Source of the DNA: Cichorium intybus
Taxonomy: Eukaryota > Streptophyta > Magnoliopsida > Asterales > Asteraceae
Direction: 5' to 3'
NCBI GenBank assembly: GCA_023525715.1
Contig: CM042016.1
Coordinates: forward strand, 63,419,382 to 63,483,381
Length of the DNA: 64,000 bases
Part shown: positions 47,078 to 60,317 of the stretch, piece after piece
How positions within the stretch are numbered: position 1 is the stretch's first letter
How the letters are laid out: the number at the start of each line of letters is the position of its first letter
Notes under the pieces: generated by a model
Seen by the model: the letters and a program-made list of their open reading frames with translations, nothing else
Told to the model about the DNA's origin: nothing
The model's database searches: none
Translations under genes and position numbers: made by a program

Positions 47078-50000
47078 TGTCACACCCCCAAACCACGATG
47101 GCGGAATCGTCTGAGGGCGGAACGGGACATAGCATCACAACCATTGCATACATTGAAAACATAAGTAGATAACAATCATCATACATTATAACTGGAAAGT
47201 TACATTGTTCAAACGGTATTTTTTCAACCCAATTACAGTATGATAAAGAAATAAGTAAAAGAGACGTCTTCGCGTCCCATTTCAAAAGGTTAGTCGGACC
47301 TGACTAATTGTTACCTGAAAATACAAGTAATTTGAAAGAGTGTCAACATTACGTTGGTGAGTTCATAAGATTTTTGTATTGAGAAAATTCATAGTCCCTT
47401 TTTCCTTGTAAAGAGATAGTGTTTGAAACCAGAAAATCCAATATTTTCATATAAGTGAGTCGTAGTCTTAAAACCCAAAGACCGAAAATGTATACGTGTT
47501 TCTATACTTGAAAATAGTATTACATAGTCTTATTTTTGTACGAAACCATGTAAATACATGTTTATTCATAGATTAATTGTAGATCTAATTCCGTGAAACC
47601 TTTACGTAGATAAAATCGTACTTTTATTTATATCTTGATAAAATGTAGTTTTAATTCCCATAAAACCCATATATATAAGTAAAACCATATTTATATTTGT
47701 AACTTGTTAGGATATAGTCTTAATACCATAAAACTCGTATAAATCGTACTTATGTTCATATCTTAATGAAATGTAGTTTTAATTTCCATAAAACCAGTGT
47801 GTATAAGTAAAACCATACTTATATTTGTAACTTGTTAGAATGTAGTTTTAATACCATAAAACTCGTATGTATAAGTAAAACCGTACTTATATTTGTACCT
47901 TGATAAAATGTGGTTTTAATCTCATAAAACCCGTATGTATAAGTAAAAACCATACTTATATTTTGTGTAGAGCAATATGTAGTTTTATATTTATATAAAA
48001 CCATTTGAAGATGTTTTTCCCCAAACTAAGGATATTCGTTGTCGTTCATGTGACTTATTATAACCTGCTGTGACTAGTATGTAGGCCTGCCACGACGTTC
48101 TTCAGGCGTCTCAATGTTAAGACATTTGTCACCTCAGACCTGCCGGTCTAACTGTAGCTAGCAGCTTAGGTGCGGGATTGTCAGTCCCGTATAGATCTAT
48201 ACACAACTATCTCGCTCATGAATGATTAAGGTTATAATCCAGGACTTAATGCGTACATCTTTCAGTACTGTGAAGAAATGTCTCACATAACCACCCAACG
48301 TGATGTTTTATCCTAGTTCGTATTGAAATGAAACCGCTTTTGTATTTGTAATTATCAAGATATACTCATGATAATTATAGTGTAAAGCATTGCTTGTAAA
48401 TGTAGTGAAAACTCCTTTGTATTCGTAATTATCAAAATGTCCATGATAATTATAGTATGTAAATATACTGAAAACTCATTTACGTTTGTAATTATCAAAT
48501 TATCCATGATAATTATAGTATGTAAATATAATGAAAACTCCTTTACGTTTGTAATTATCAAATTGTCCATGATAATTATAGTATGTAATAATTATATATT
48601 TATATAATTATCTTTAGTATTTCTGTCGTATATTTGTTGTTCGTTCCATAAATTATACCCATTATAATTTATATAAATGTTTTCGTTGTGTTAACGTATT
48701 TAAGCCTAAAAGATGTCAATGAGTTGAAAAGTATAATTTCTTACATCTAAGGCACTAAATATTCTAATAAGATAGATTTAAAGTTTATCAACATGTCATG
48801 GCAAGAAAATTGTTTTAGTCATCTTACATGAGTGATGACAACATTTGAAATATTGTCTTTTTGTCAAAATGATGGTACTCTTTCCAAATGGTCATTTTTC
48901 TTACACATTATTTCGAATATAGTCATTTTTGGTCTAAAATACCAACTTCCTTGTAAAAATATCATTTTCCAAGTTTATTATTACGTTATAAGTCTAAATA
49001 GTCGTTATTACGTCAAATTGACGTTCTTTTTATAAATTACTAGAAAAGCCGTATTTCCGGTCACATAAACATACTATTCCTATAATAGTCTATTTTTAGT
49101 ATACCGTTGTAATAATCATATTTTTACGAACAATAATGAAATAACTTATTTAGATGATTATAAATAACATCTTTTAAGATATTTCCCATAAAAATGGTGT
49201 AATAACTTGGTTATAACCATTTTGTTAGAAAGTAGTGTTTCCGGTTACAAAAACGTAGTTTTTACTAGTTTTCGTTTTCATGACGTTTATATTAAAGATA
49301 TAGTATTTTTACACAATTTATTTATAGTTTTGTAACTTTTACACAAATATAATACCTCATAATGTTCATAATACATAGATCTAACCATATGTCATGTCAA
49401 AAACGTTTTTACACAACTACTAGTTTTATAAACTTGTGTAAATCATTATTTATAGTATATAAACACACATAAACTTGTGTAAATCATCATTTTTAACATG
49501 TAAACTTGTATTCTCCCCCAAAAAGTTTAGAAAAGATGAAAATGAGTGGTACGAACTCACCCTTGATGCGTGCTTTACTTAGAAACAAGGTAGTTCTTGT
49601 GGGATTTACGGTAGAAGGCAAGATCTAAGCTTTGTAGCTCGAAGGACCCTTGGACAAAACTATTACCCAATAGTTTTACGTTGATGTTACTGTGTGTAAA
49701 TGAGATGAAAGTGGTGTAGTAAGGTTTAAAATCATTAAAGGAAGCTAACTTACCAAAAAGATTTGAAAAACGCTTGAAAACGAAGAACGGTGGTGGTGGA
49801 AGGTGGTGGCCGGCGGTGGTTTGTGGTGGTGGACGAAAATGAGGGAGAGGGTGGAGGATGATCAGATTTTGAGGGAGAGATGAGGTGATTGGAGAGATTT
49901 TTGGTGTGATCTAGTTTATGTTGGTAGTATATATATATGATTTCCAAGATTATGTTTTATATTTGTTTAATAAGAAAATCAATTCTAGAGTTAAAAACCT

Positions 50001-50776
50001 AAGATTATGAATAGTTACCCAAGATTGTGTTGGGATTGACTTGGTTCAGCTGATGGGGGGGTAGGGGGTGGGGTGGGGTGGGTTATTTTTTATAAAAATG
50101 ACAATTTACTTATATAAATATGTGATTTTTATAAAATCGCAAGACGTTTTAGTGAAATTTTATGAGTTTTTGACGAAACGAAGTTCTAAATAATTATTTT
50201 GTATAAAAACATTGTCAAACATTTATTTTGACTGAATTACAACTCGCTAGACGTTGAAATACGCGTTTAAGCGCAGTATTCTTCCGATTTTGCGATTTTC
50301 GGCATTTTACCGAAAATTGTATTTGGCTTTGAAATTAAATACTAGATAGTATTGCGTTCCATAATATATGATTTGTTATTCCATATTTGATGTTTAAGGC
50401 ACCACATTTTGCATTTTGAGTCCAAACCCTATGTACATTTATCTGTTCATGGCGATTTAATTGTTGTAACTTTCACGTACGAACTCTGTTTTTGACGTTC
50501 TATATATCCACAGGTTCGTATTCACGAGTAGATCGTATTATGAATATTATTATTCTTAAAATAATAATTGTACGATTATCGAATTTTTACGCTACAGTAG
50601 TTTACTGTCCGTATTTTTGACGTTTAATCGATAATTGTTTTGAATTAGCGTAGGTAGTATTATAATATCTAATAATACATCGTAATATCATAGAAAATTA
50701 CTTTTCAATATATGGTTTAACGTACGCTTCGTTTGACTACAGTTGACTTTCGTTGACTAAATTGACAATTGTCACA
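47078..50776 (-). repeat. 3' LTR of the Tekay-like element
   Basis: 3699 bp, TGTCAC...GTCACA on the plus strand. Matches 54717-58414 almost throughout, with single-base differences and a few short indels. ATATATATAT at 49929-49938 is a probable TATA box on the minus strand. A G-rich tract lies at 50055-50082. Confidence 0.95.
50055..50082 (+). other. Potential G-quadruplex tract in 3' LTR
   Basis: Five G-runs of three to seven Gs separated by T or TA, on the strand opposite to element transcription. The other LTR has a matching tract at 57691-57718. Confidence 0.6.
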
Positions 50777-50830
50777 TCATCTACCCGTTAGAAGGAATTT
50801 CGTCCCGAAATTTAGCACTTGAGTAGATCC

Positions 50831-52865
50831 TCAAGGGTTTGGGAAGAGATGTGGATATTTCGGTTTCATTTGGTTCTCAAGTTGCCAAGTAAATTCAGGT
50901 TCACGCTTGGCTCTCCAGCGGACATTTACTATTGGTATGCGGCTTTGTTTCGTACTATTGACTTCCATATTCATGATCTCCATCGGTTCTTCAATGAAGT
51001 GGATATTTTCGTTTACTTCAATTTCGTCAAGCGGAAAGTTGAGAGTCTCATCGGACAGACACGTCTTTAGGTTTGACACATGGAAAGTGGGGTGTACATT
51101 GTTGAGTTCCTGTGGTAGTTGGAGTCTGTAGGCTATCGGGCCGATCCTAGCAAGGATTTCAGATGGCCCAACGTATATTGGGTTTTGTTTTCCATGCTTC
51201 TCTAGCGTATCATTCCCTTCCAGGGTGAGACCTTCAATAAAACACGGTCGCCAACCTGGATTTCTAAGGGCTTGCATCGTTTATCCGAGTAATTCTTTTG
51301 TTGGTCACGAGATGCTTTAAATCGCTCACGGGTCTAAACGATTTTCTCTTTCGTCTCTCGTGTGATCTCGCGACCGGTGAGAGTGCTGTTAGGTACTCGT
51401 CCTCTGTCTAACTAGGTGTCGCCCACCTTGGCACAGCACAGAGGGGATCTGCATTTGCGTCCGTATAAGGCTTCAAAGGGAGCAACTTTAATGCTCGTGT
51501 GACATCTTTTGTTGTATGAAAAACTCTAAAAGCGGCAAGTGGGTGTCCCACGACTTGCCGAAATCCATCACGTCAGCTCTTAACATGTCTTTCAATGTTT
51601 GGATAGTTCTTTCACTTTTCCCGTTGGTTTGTGGATGGTAAGTTATACTCATGTTGAGCCTGGTACCCAAGGTCCTTTGCAATGATTGCCAAAAACGTGA
51701 CGTGAACTGACTATCTCTATCTGAAATAATAGAAACTGGCGCACCATGCAATCATACAATTTGTTTGATGTATGTCCTTGTATGTTTTCTCCATTTTATC
51801 TGTCCCTTTTATTGGTAGGGAGTATGCAGACTTGGTTAACCTATCGACAACTACCCATATGGTGTTCAGCCACCGGTTGCCTTAGGTAGTTTAGTTATGA
51901 AGTCCATGGTTATCCGCTCCCACTTCCACTCGGGTATTTCTGGTTGTTGCAGTAAACCCGAGAGCTTTTGACATTCTACTTTGACCTTGGCACAACTCAA
52001 ACACTTGCCAGAGTAAGTAGTAATTTCTTCTTTCATGTTTGACTACCGGTGTACCTCGTCTTGCGAGCCTCTTCCAGGACTAATTCCTTGAAGCCACCGA
52101 ACTTTGGTGTCTAGACTCAGTCCCTAAAACATCATCGGAGCATTGGTCAACCCAAAAGGTATCATGACCAATTTCGTAGTGGCCATAATAAGCCCTAAAT
52201 GATGTTTTCCTCTTGAATTCTAAGTTGATGGTACCCAGCTTTCAAATCGATCTTTGAAAAGTAGTTGGATCCCTGTAACTGGTCGAACAGGTCATCGATT
52301 CTGGGAAATGGGTATCTGTTCTTGATAGTCAACTTTCTCAATTCTCTATAGTCAATACACATTCTAAAGGATCCATCCTTCTTTTTCATAAATAAACCGG
52401 TGCTCCCCAAGGCGAGAAGCTCGGTCTAATGGATCCCTTTTCTAGTAGTTCGTGTAGTTGGCTAGCTATCTCCTGAATCTTTGCTGGGGCTAGTCTGTAT
52501 GGATACTTTGCTAGGCGGGCACTCCTAGGATCAAGTCGATTCTGAACTCGACCTGTCATGTTGGGGGTATCCTCGGAAGATCTTCTGGAAACAAAACAGG
52601 AAGGTCACAAACTTCTGGTATGTCAGTGATTTCCTTCCTTGATCACATCTGACTGGACCCCTTTGCCTTCGAGCAGTCTCTCTTGAAGTGTTTGGTTTCG
52701 TCATACCCAAAACAAGTGCGACTCTAACCCAAGTTAGACGCTTGATTGGTTTCCCAGTGCCAGAGTATTGCAAAAGCGGGCAGTATGTCCCTTCTGCTTG
52801 CAGTCATAGCATGTCATCTCTCTGCAGGCACCAGTATGATGAAGATGGCATTTGTTGCGCTTTGG
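50831..52865 (-). pseudogene. Tekay-like gag-pol remnant
   Basis: Reading leftwards: gag CCHC knuckle CYDCKQKGHTARFC (about 52790-52835), a second knuckle whose second Cys is Tyr, then directly the pre-RT segment FPEDLPRIPP (about 52560) with no protease between; RT N-terminus KKKDGSFRMCIDYRELRKLT to KIDLKAGYHQLRI (52410-52195), without the later catalytic YVDD block; integrase SDRDSQF and TNGKSERTIQTL (51751-51488); and the C-terminal part with IAYRLQLPQELNNVHPTFHV and a chromodomain-type end FTWQLENQMKPKYPHLF (51277-50831). RNase H is missing. Deletions and frameshifts are many. Confidence 0.85.
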
Positions 52866-54700
52866 GAGATTCCCGAAATACTGTTTTGATAAAATTTCCT
52901 AAAGGTACATACTAAGGATAGGCAACGAAGTTTTAATATGTCTAAAATGTAAAGACTGTTCAAGCATCGTCTACAAAGCAAGTTATGAAATGATCGAGGG
53001 TTCTTGGAGCCACAATTTCTGTTGCAGTACTCTCCTTACAATAGAACCATATTCGAAGAATATGTTTAGGGAGTCATTGTCTCTAACGGGGTGGTGAAAG
53101 CTCATGATAGATGAAACCACATGATCTAGGTGATGTTAGAAGGGTTTAGAATGATAAGTAACTTCAGTGTTATCAAAGTGCGTTACAACTCCGGGTGAAT
53201 GAAGACGCTCGTGTGGCAGCCAAACGAGGTAGTAAGAGAATGAAGAAATTCCTTATGATAAAGGTCTAAGTCGTCGTTGAGGGACTCGTATAGAACTATT
53301 TTGATTTCTATTTTTGATGAATTATCCAACTGTTTAAGTCACGCCAATTTCAAATTTACAAGGAGTCAGGAAAAAATGAGTTTAGGAGTTAGGAACTATT
53401 TGAAATTGTAAAGGTAGAATGCTACTTTGAAAGAAGGCGTAGAAGTATTGACCATCGAGAATGAGTACATTCTCGATTTAGTGATTCTAGGAAGGTAATC
53501 CTTTGGAGGATAAAGAATCGTAACCTTTCACTTTTCTCTCCTCAAAATAAAGGACCTGGCAAATTGTTTGTACAACATTTCATGGTGTAAACACAGTTCC
53601 ATACCTTTTATAGAGTTAGCGGTTAAGCTATAGGTTTGACGTGTGGCGTAAGGGGATATGATCTTAGATAACAATAAGAATGCCAATAATGCTAGAAGGA
53701 CTCAAACGAATGTATGAAACAATATGGGTCGAAGGATAACTCAAAGTTATAAGAAATTTCCATGTGTTGAAGAAGTGCAGAGTTGAACTGTGGATGAATA
53801 GCGTAAGGTCGATGATTGTTCTAGCAACAAGTGAGTAATTTGGAAAGTATAACATGATGGTACACTTGAGGAAATCAATCGTGTATCTGAGGGCCTCGAA
53901 TTAAAACTTAGAAATTTTTGACATAAGGGGAAGTGGTTTGTGCATTACGATATATGAAGTAAAGGAGGTGTAGAATCGAGGGATATCCTAGCTTAAGTCT
54001 TAAGGTTAAGATGGAAACGATCCTAAGGCTAAAATTGTAGCGCAAAAGGAAAGTCTCACGTATCGATCAAGTATGAGTTGAACTTCTGTGTCTCCTCGTG
54101 AGTCATATCGGGACTATTCACCAATGGTTTTCAGGTCGTGACTACTCATGGCAACTCAACGGTCCCTTAATGCGAAGCTCTTGTTGTTGCCCTTGTCGGC
54201 AATTAGAATCGTTTTCTTAGTCGTAACTCAGGTACGCAGACGATAAAGAGTTATTGAGATAATATTGATATTAGTGTCGACTTAGGATTGTCATTAGTGT
54301 CTCTTAATTATAACTAATACTATCAAAAGTATTTATGTTAAGTGTTGACGTGGTTATTAAGTGTTGTAGGATTTTCGAGCTTTTACTCCGTTGTCCATTA
54401 TGCTCACACTTAGTTACATGTCGGTCAAACCCTAGTCAAACGTAGTTGATCAGGCTACGTTTCCCCATGATTTGATAACATATTATACTAAGTCTAATCA
54501 TAGTGTTCAACTTGAACTCTAATGTTCTTGTATTGTTGTATTGTGATACTATCTTTGTTTGTATGCATATACTTTTATATAATTATTATTGTATTTTTAA
54601 AAGTATACTTGTACGAAAAATGTTTTAGAGGGTTTTAGTCCCATTGTATTTATAGTTGTATATCTTAAATGGATTGATATACTTAGTTCACTATAAACAA
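52866..54700 (-). other. Decayed gag and leader of the Tekay-like element
   Basis: No open frame of useful length. Position between primer site and zinc knuckles implies former leader and gag. Nothing else is recognised. Confidence 0.5.
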
Positions 54701-54713
54701 TGCTCTGATACCA
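54701..54713 (-). promoter_or_regulatory. Primer binding site of the Tekay-like element
   Basis: TGGTATCAGAGCA on the minus strand, three bases inside the 5' LTR, complementary to initiator-Met tRNA. Confidence 0.9.
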
Positions 54714-54716
54714 ATC

Positions 54717-57700
54717 TGTCACACCCCCAAACCACGATGGCAGAATCGTCTGAGGGCGGAACGGTACATAGCATGACAACCATTGCATACATTGAAAACA
54801 TAAGTAGATAACAATCATCATAAATTATAATTGGAAAGTTACATTGTTCAAATGGTATTGTTTCAACCCAATTACAGTATGATAAAGAAATAAGTAAAAG
54901 AGACGTCTTCGCGTCCAATTCCAAAAGGTTAGTCGGACCTGACTAATTGTTACCTGAGAATACAAGTAATTTGAAAGAGTGTCAACATTACGTTGGTGAG
55001 TTCATAAGATTTTTGTATTGAGAAAATCCATAGTCCCTTTTTCCTTGTAAAGAGATAGTGTTTGAAACCAGAAAATCCAATATTTTCATATAAGTGAGTC
55101 GTAGTCTTAAAACCCAAAGACCGAAAATGTATACGTGTTTCTATACTTGAAAATAGTATTACATAGTCTTATTTTTGTACGAAACCATGTAAATACATGT
55201 TTATTCGTAGATTAATTGTAGATCTAATTCCGTGAAACCTTTACGTAGGTAAAATCGTACTTTTATTTATATCTTGATAAAATGTAGTTTTAATTCTCAT
55301 AAAACCCATATGTATAAGTAAAACCATACTTATATTTGTAACTTGTTAGGATATAGTTTTAATACCATAAAACTCGTATAAATCGTACTTATGTTCATAT
55401 GTAAATGAAGTTTTAATTTCCATAAAACCAGTGTGTATAAGTAAAACCATACTTATATTTGTAACTTGTTAGAATGTAGTTTTAATACCATAAAACTCGT
55501 ATGTATAAGTAAAACCGTACTTATATTTGTACCTTGATAAAATGTGGTTTTAATCTCATAAAACCCGTATGTATAAGTAAAAACCATACTTATATTTTGT
55601 GTAGAGCAACATGTAGTTTTATATTTATATAAAACCATTTGAAGATGTTTTTCCCCAAACTAAGGATATTCGTTGTCGTTCATGTGAGTTATTATAACCT
55701 TGCTGTGACTAGTATGTAGGCCTGCCACGACGTTCTTCAGGCGTCGCAATGTTAAGACATTTGTCACCTCATACCTGCCGGTCTAGCTGTAGCTAGCAGC
55801 TTAGGTGCGGGATTGTCAGTCCCGTATAGATCTATACACAACTATCTCGCTCATGAATGATTAAGGTTATAATCCAGGACTTAATGCGTACATCTTTCAC
55901 TACTGTGAAGAAATGTCTCACATAACCACCCAACGTGATGGTTTATCCTAGTTCGTATTGAAATGAAACCCTTTTTGTATTTGTAATTATCAAGATATAC
56001 TCATGATAAATATAGTGTAAAGCCTTGCTTGTAAATGTAGTGAAAACTCCTTTGTATTCGTAATTATCAAAATGTCCATGATAATTATAGTATGTAAATA
56101 TACTGAAAACTCATTTACGTTTGTAATTATCAAATTATCCATGATAATTATAGTATGTAAATATACTGAAAACTCCTTTACGTTTGTAATTATCAAATTG
56201 TCCATGATAATTATAGTATGTAATAATTATATATTTATATAATTATCTTTAGTATTTCTGTCGTATATTTGTCGTTCGTTCCATAAATTATACCCATTAT
56301 AATTTATGTAAATGTTTTCGTTGTGTTCACGTATTTAAGCCTAAAAGATGTCAATGAGTTGAAAAGTATAATTTCTTACATCTAAGGCACTAAATATTCT
56401 AATAAGATAGATTTAAAGTTTATCAACATGCCATGGCAAGAAAATTGTTTTAGTCATCTTACATGAGTGATGACAACATTTTAAATCTTGTCTTTTTGTC
56501 AAAATGATGGTAATCTTTCCAAATGGTCATTTTTCATACACATTATTTCGAATATAGTCATTTTTGGTCTAAAATACCAACTTCCTTGTAAAAATATCAT
56601 TTTCCAAGTTTATTATGACGTTATAAGTCTAAATAGTCGTTATTACGTCAAATTGACGTTCTTTTTATAAATTACTAGAAAAGCCGTATTTCCGGTCACA
56701 AAAAACATACTATTCCTATAATAGTCTATTTTTAGTATACCGTTGTAATAATCATATTTTTACGAACAATATTGAAATAACTTATTTAGATGATTATAAA
56801 TAACATCTTTTAAGATATTTCACATAAAAATGGTGTAATAACTTGGTTATAACCATTTTGTTAGAAAGTAGTGTTTCCGGTTACAAAAACGTAGTTTTTA
56901 CTAGTTTTTGTTTTCATGACGTTTATATTAAAGATCTAGTATTTTTACACAATTTATTTATAGTTTTGTAACTTTTACACAAATATAATACCTTATAATG
57001 TTCATAATACATAGATCTAACCATATGTCATGTCAAAAACGTTTTTACACAACTACTAGTTTTATAAACTTGTGTAAATCATTATTTATAGTATATAAAC
57101 ACACATAAACTTGTGTAAATCATCATTTTTAACATGTAAACTTGTATTCTCCCCCAAAAAGTTTAGAAAAGATGAAAATGAGGGGTACGAACTCACCCTT
57201 GATGCGTGCTTTGCTTAGAAACAAGGTAGTTCTTGTGGGATTTACGGTATAAGGCAAGATCTAAGCTTTGTAGCTCGAAGGACCCTTGGACAAAACTATT
57301 ACCCAATAGTTTTACGTTGATGTTAGTGTGTGTAAATGAGATGAAAGTGGTGTAGTAAGGTTTAAAATCATTAAAGGAAGCTAACCTACCAAAAAGATTT
57401 GAAAAATGCTTGAAAACGAAGAACGGTGGTGGTGGAAGGTGGTGGCCGGCGGTGGTTTGTGGTGGTGGACGAAAATGAGGGAGAGGGTGGAGGATGATCA
57501 GATTTTGAGAGAGAGATGAGGTGATTGGAGAGATTTTTGGTGTGATCTAGTGTATGTTGGTAGTATATATATATGATTTCCAAGATTGTGTTTTATATTT
57601 GTTTAATAAGAAAATCAATTCTAGAGTTAAAAACCTAAGATTATGAATAGTTACCCAAGATTGTGTTGGGATTGACTTGGTTCAGCTGATGGGGGGTAGG

Positions 57701-58414
57701 GGGGTGGGGTGGGGTGGGTTATTTTTTATAAAAATGGCAATTTACTTATATAAATATGTGATTTTTATAAAATCGCAAGACGTTTTAGTGAAATTTTATG
57801 AGTTTTTGACGAAACGAAGTTCTAAATAATTATTTTGTATAAAAACATTGTCAAACATTTATTTTGATTGAATTACAACTCGCTAGACGTTGAAATATGC
57901 GTTTAAGCGCAGTATTCTTCCGATTTTGCGATTTTCGGCATTTTACCGAAAATTGTATTTGGCTTTGAAATTAAATACTAGATAGTATTGCGTTCCATAA
58001 TATATATGATTTTTTATTCCATATTTGATGTTTAAGGCACCACATTTTGTATTTTGAGTCCAAACCCTGTGTACATTTATCTGTTCACGGCGATTTAATT
58101 GTTGTAACTTTCACGTACGAACTCCGTTTTCGACGTTCTATATATCCACAGGTTTGTAATCATGAGTAGATCGTATTATGAATATTATTATTCTCAAAAT
58201 AATAATTGTACGATTATCGAATTTTTACGCTACAATAGTTTACTGTCCGTATTTTTGACGTTTAATCGATAATTGTTTTGAATTAGTGTAGGTAGTATTA
58301 TAATATCTAATAATACATCGTAATATCATAGAAAATTACTTTTCAATATATGGTTTAACGTACGCTTCGTTTGACTACAGTTGACTTTCGTTGACTAAAT
58401 TGACAATTGTCACA
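54717..58414 (-). repeat. 5' LTR of the Tekay-like element
   Basis: 3698 bp, partner of 47078-50776. It carries the same G-rich tract (57691-57718) and TATA-like run (about 57566-57575). The short open frames inside both LTRs (for example 57386-57583) are transcribed-leader shadows, not genes. Confidence 0.95.
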
Positions 58415-58419
58415 TGCTT
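58415..58419. repeat. Target site duplication TGCTT, right
   Basis: Matches 47073-47077. MULE sequence resumes here. Confidence 0.92.
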
Positions 58420-58572
58420 TAACAAAATCAACATGTTCAAAATAAATGCACTAAATTTCTAAACCGGACTTGTCACTTTGAGTTCTAAAATAGAGTTGTG
58501 ACTTCGAGTTCTTGCTTTTAATCCTCAACCTTCATTGTTGTGTTTTTTCCGTCCCCTGAAATATAACAATTA

Positions 58573-59130
58573 TTAGTATTCTATAATTAATTTTTGAGAT
58601 TTCTTAATGACAAACAAAGCATTGCATAAGAAATAGTAACCTTTTACAGGCGGATGTTTCACGAGAAGGTTGAGATGTATTCGAAAGTGGAGCTGAATTC
58701 TTGCATGTCCGTTGATGGCGTCCATATATACCACAACTTTGACACCTATGTCTTTTTCTTGGCTCGTCAGGTGGTACAATTCTATTCTTTTTCGGCCTTC
58801 CAGACGGCCGTTTGAGAATAGGTGAAAAAATTTTCTCACTTGTTTATATACGCTCCCACTAATCTTTTCCAGGCATTGGACTGATTTCTAAAGCATAAGC
58901 TTCTTTAAACTTTCGATTGTGGAATACAGATCAACATATTTATCCCAATTAGCCTCCCTTGTAAAAGCAATAAAAGTCGCTGCATGCACACATGGAAGAC
59001 CTTTAACTTGCCAAACTCAACAACTGCATGTTCTCTCGTCAAGTAGAACCTCCCTACGTTTCCTTTGTACTTCACTTCTGCTCGATTGTCACTAGTTCTA
59101 CAAACTTGATATTCACCCAAGTTCTACACA
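58573..59130 (-). pseudogene. MULE transposase, C-terminal fragment (SWIM zinc finger and zinc knuckle)
   Basis: From 59130 leftwards: YQVCRTSDNRAEVKYKGN, a one-base frame change, then LLDERTCSC and VWQVKGLPCVHAATF, which is a SWIM zinc finger (CXC...CXH) with a TGA where Gly is normal. Further left, CQSCGIYGRHQRTC (about 58700-58741) is the CX2CX4HX4C-like C-terminal knuckle of MULE transposases. The catalytic DDE domain and N-terminus are absent; the DNA to the right (59131-60150) has no matching frame. It is a dead remnant that identifies the transposon. Confidence 0.82.
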
Positions 59131-60149
59131 AAAAAAATAATAAATATTAGTCTAGTAAATATGGTATCTTCATAAATAGATTTTCGAAATCCAAAACAAT
59201 ATACTTTCCTACATGAGTTTCTTGCCAAACGAAAGAAACCTCTATATTTCAGTTTAAGCTTGTAATCATGTATCACTTGCCTGATAATGAAAAGAGATAT
59301 AGGAAAACATCAATTGAACGTAAACTTCTACTAAAATCCAACGATCATGTAAATAAAACATATATAAACTTACTCAATTATCGGTGATTGAACCATTGTC
59401 TCTCATCTTGGTGTTAAAGAGTCACCGATAGTCGTATCAACCATATCATCCATCTTAATTTCACTGTAAATTTGTGAGACAACAATATTCCAGATTACTC
59501 ATATGATGAAACTTTACAAAACATCTAAACCCACATTACTATTATATATATGTTTACTTCATTAATCCTTACAGAAGTTATCAATGTTGGTTCTTATTCC
59601 TTATGTTAACCAAAAGAAGAACAAAGTAGCATGCTATAGTTGTAGAGAAAGTTGAAAGTAGATTGTTAGTTCTTATTCCTGATTTTAACAAGAACAAGAA
59701 CAATCAAGATCAGTAGCATACTATTATTGGTTCTTATTACTCATATTAACCAGGGGAAGAACAATCAAGATTAGTAGCATATTCTAATTTGTATTCAATC
59801 AAGATTAAAGCTACTTCACGGATGGATTAAAAAAAAGATCACGACGGGTACATTAGATAACCATAATCGATAATTACATAGAGTTTCTTCATGATTTACC
59901 TGAGTGATGAACCTAAACCCGCAAGGAAGTGTTCGAATACCATCTGTAGCCACTCTCCTGATTCAATTTTAGAGAGCAACTCGATTTCTTCTGATTTCTT
60001 AATGTAATTTCTGATCACTCGATTTCTTCTTATTTGTTAATGTAATTTGCGATCAGGTTTAAGCGTGATATGGGGTTTAAGCTTGAAGTCAATTATGGAA
60101 GGATCCAAGGGGTATTTTAGTACTTTGATTTCATTCTAATTTAACAACT
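59131..60149. other. MULE internal DNA without gene
   Basis: AT-rich. A phrase with GGTTCTTATT...TTAACC and AAGAACAATCAAGAT, AGTAGCATA recurs about three times at 59580-59800. No coding evidence. Confidence 0.5.
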
Positions 60150-60308
60150 GATTTTTTATTTCTTTTAAACAATTAATTATTATTAAAATTTAATATTGAG
60201 TATATACGTGAGTTTTTAAGGTTTACAAGGATATATACGTAATTTAAATGTTTATAAGAATATATTCGTAATTAAGAATGTTTCCCAAGATATAAACGAA
60301 ATTAACCC
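60150..60308 (-). repeat. MULE terminal inverted repeat, right
   Basis: About 155 bp; its reverse complement starts GGGTTAATTTCGTTTATATC like the left end. Confidence 0.88.
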
Positions 60309-60317
60309 TTTAAAAAA
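60309..60317. repeat. MULE target site duplication TTTAAAAAA, right
   Basis: Directly follows the right terminal repeat and equals 45095-45103. Confidence 0.8.

Larger units (their letters stand above)
47078..58414 (-). mobile_element. Tekay/Del-like Ty3/gypsy chromovirus with 3.7-kb LTRs, internally deleted
   Basis: Two near-identical 3.7-kb LTRs, an initiator-Met primer site and a perfect TGCTT duplication give exact limits. Internal DNA is only 3.9 kb and its genes, on the minus strand, are reduced to gag knuckles, part of RT, part of integrase and the chromodomain end. Very long LTRs and a C-terminal chromodomain fit the Tekay/Del clade. Confidence 0.93.
45104..60308 (-). mobile_element. 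Mutator-like DNA transposon (MULE), split by a gypsy element
   Basis: Long terminal inverted repeats, a 9-bp target duplication and the C-terminal part of a MULE transposase on the minus strand define it. Without the nested gypsy element (47078-58414) the transposon is about 3.9 kb. The transposase lacks its N-terminal two thirds, so it is a non-autonomous derivative. Confidence 0.88.
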
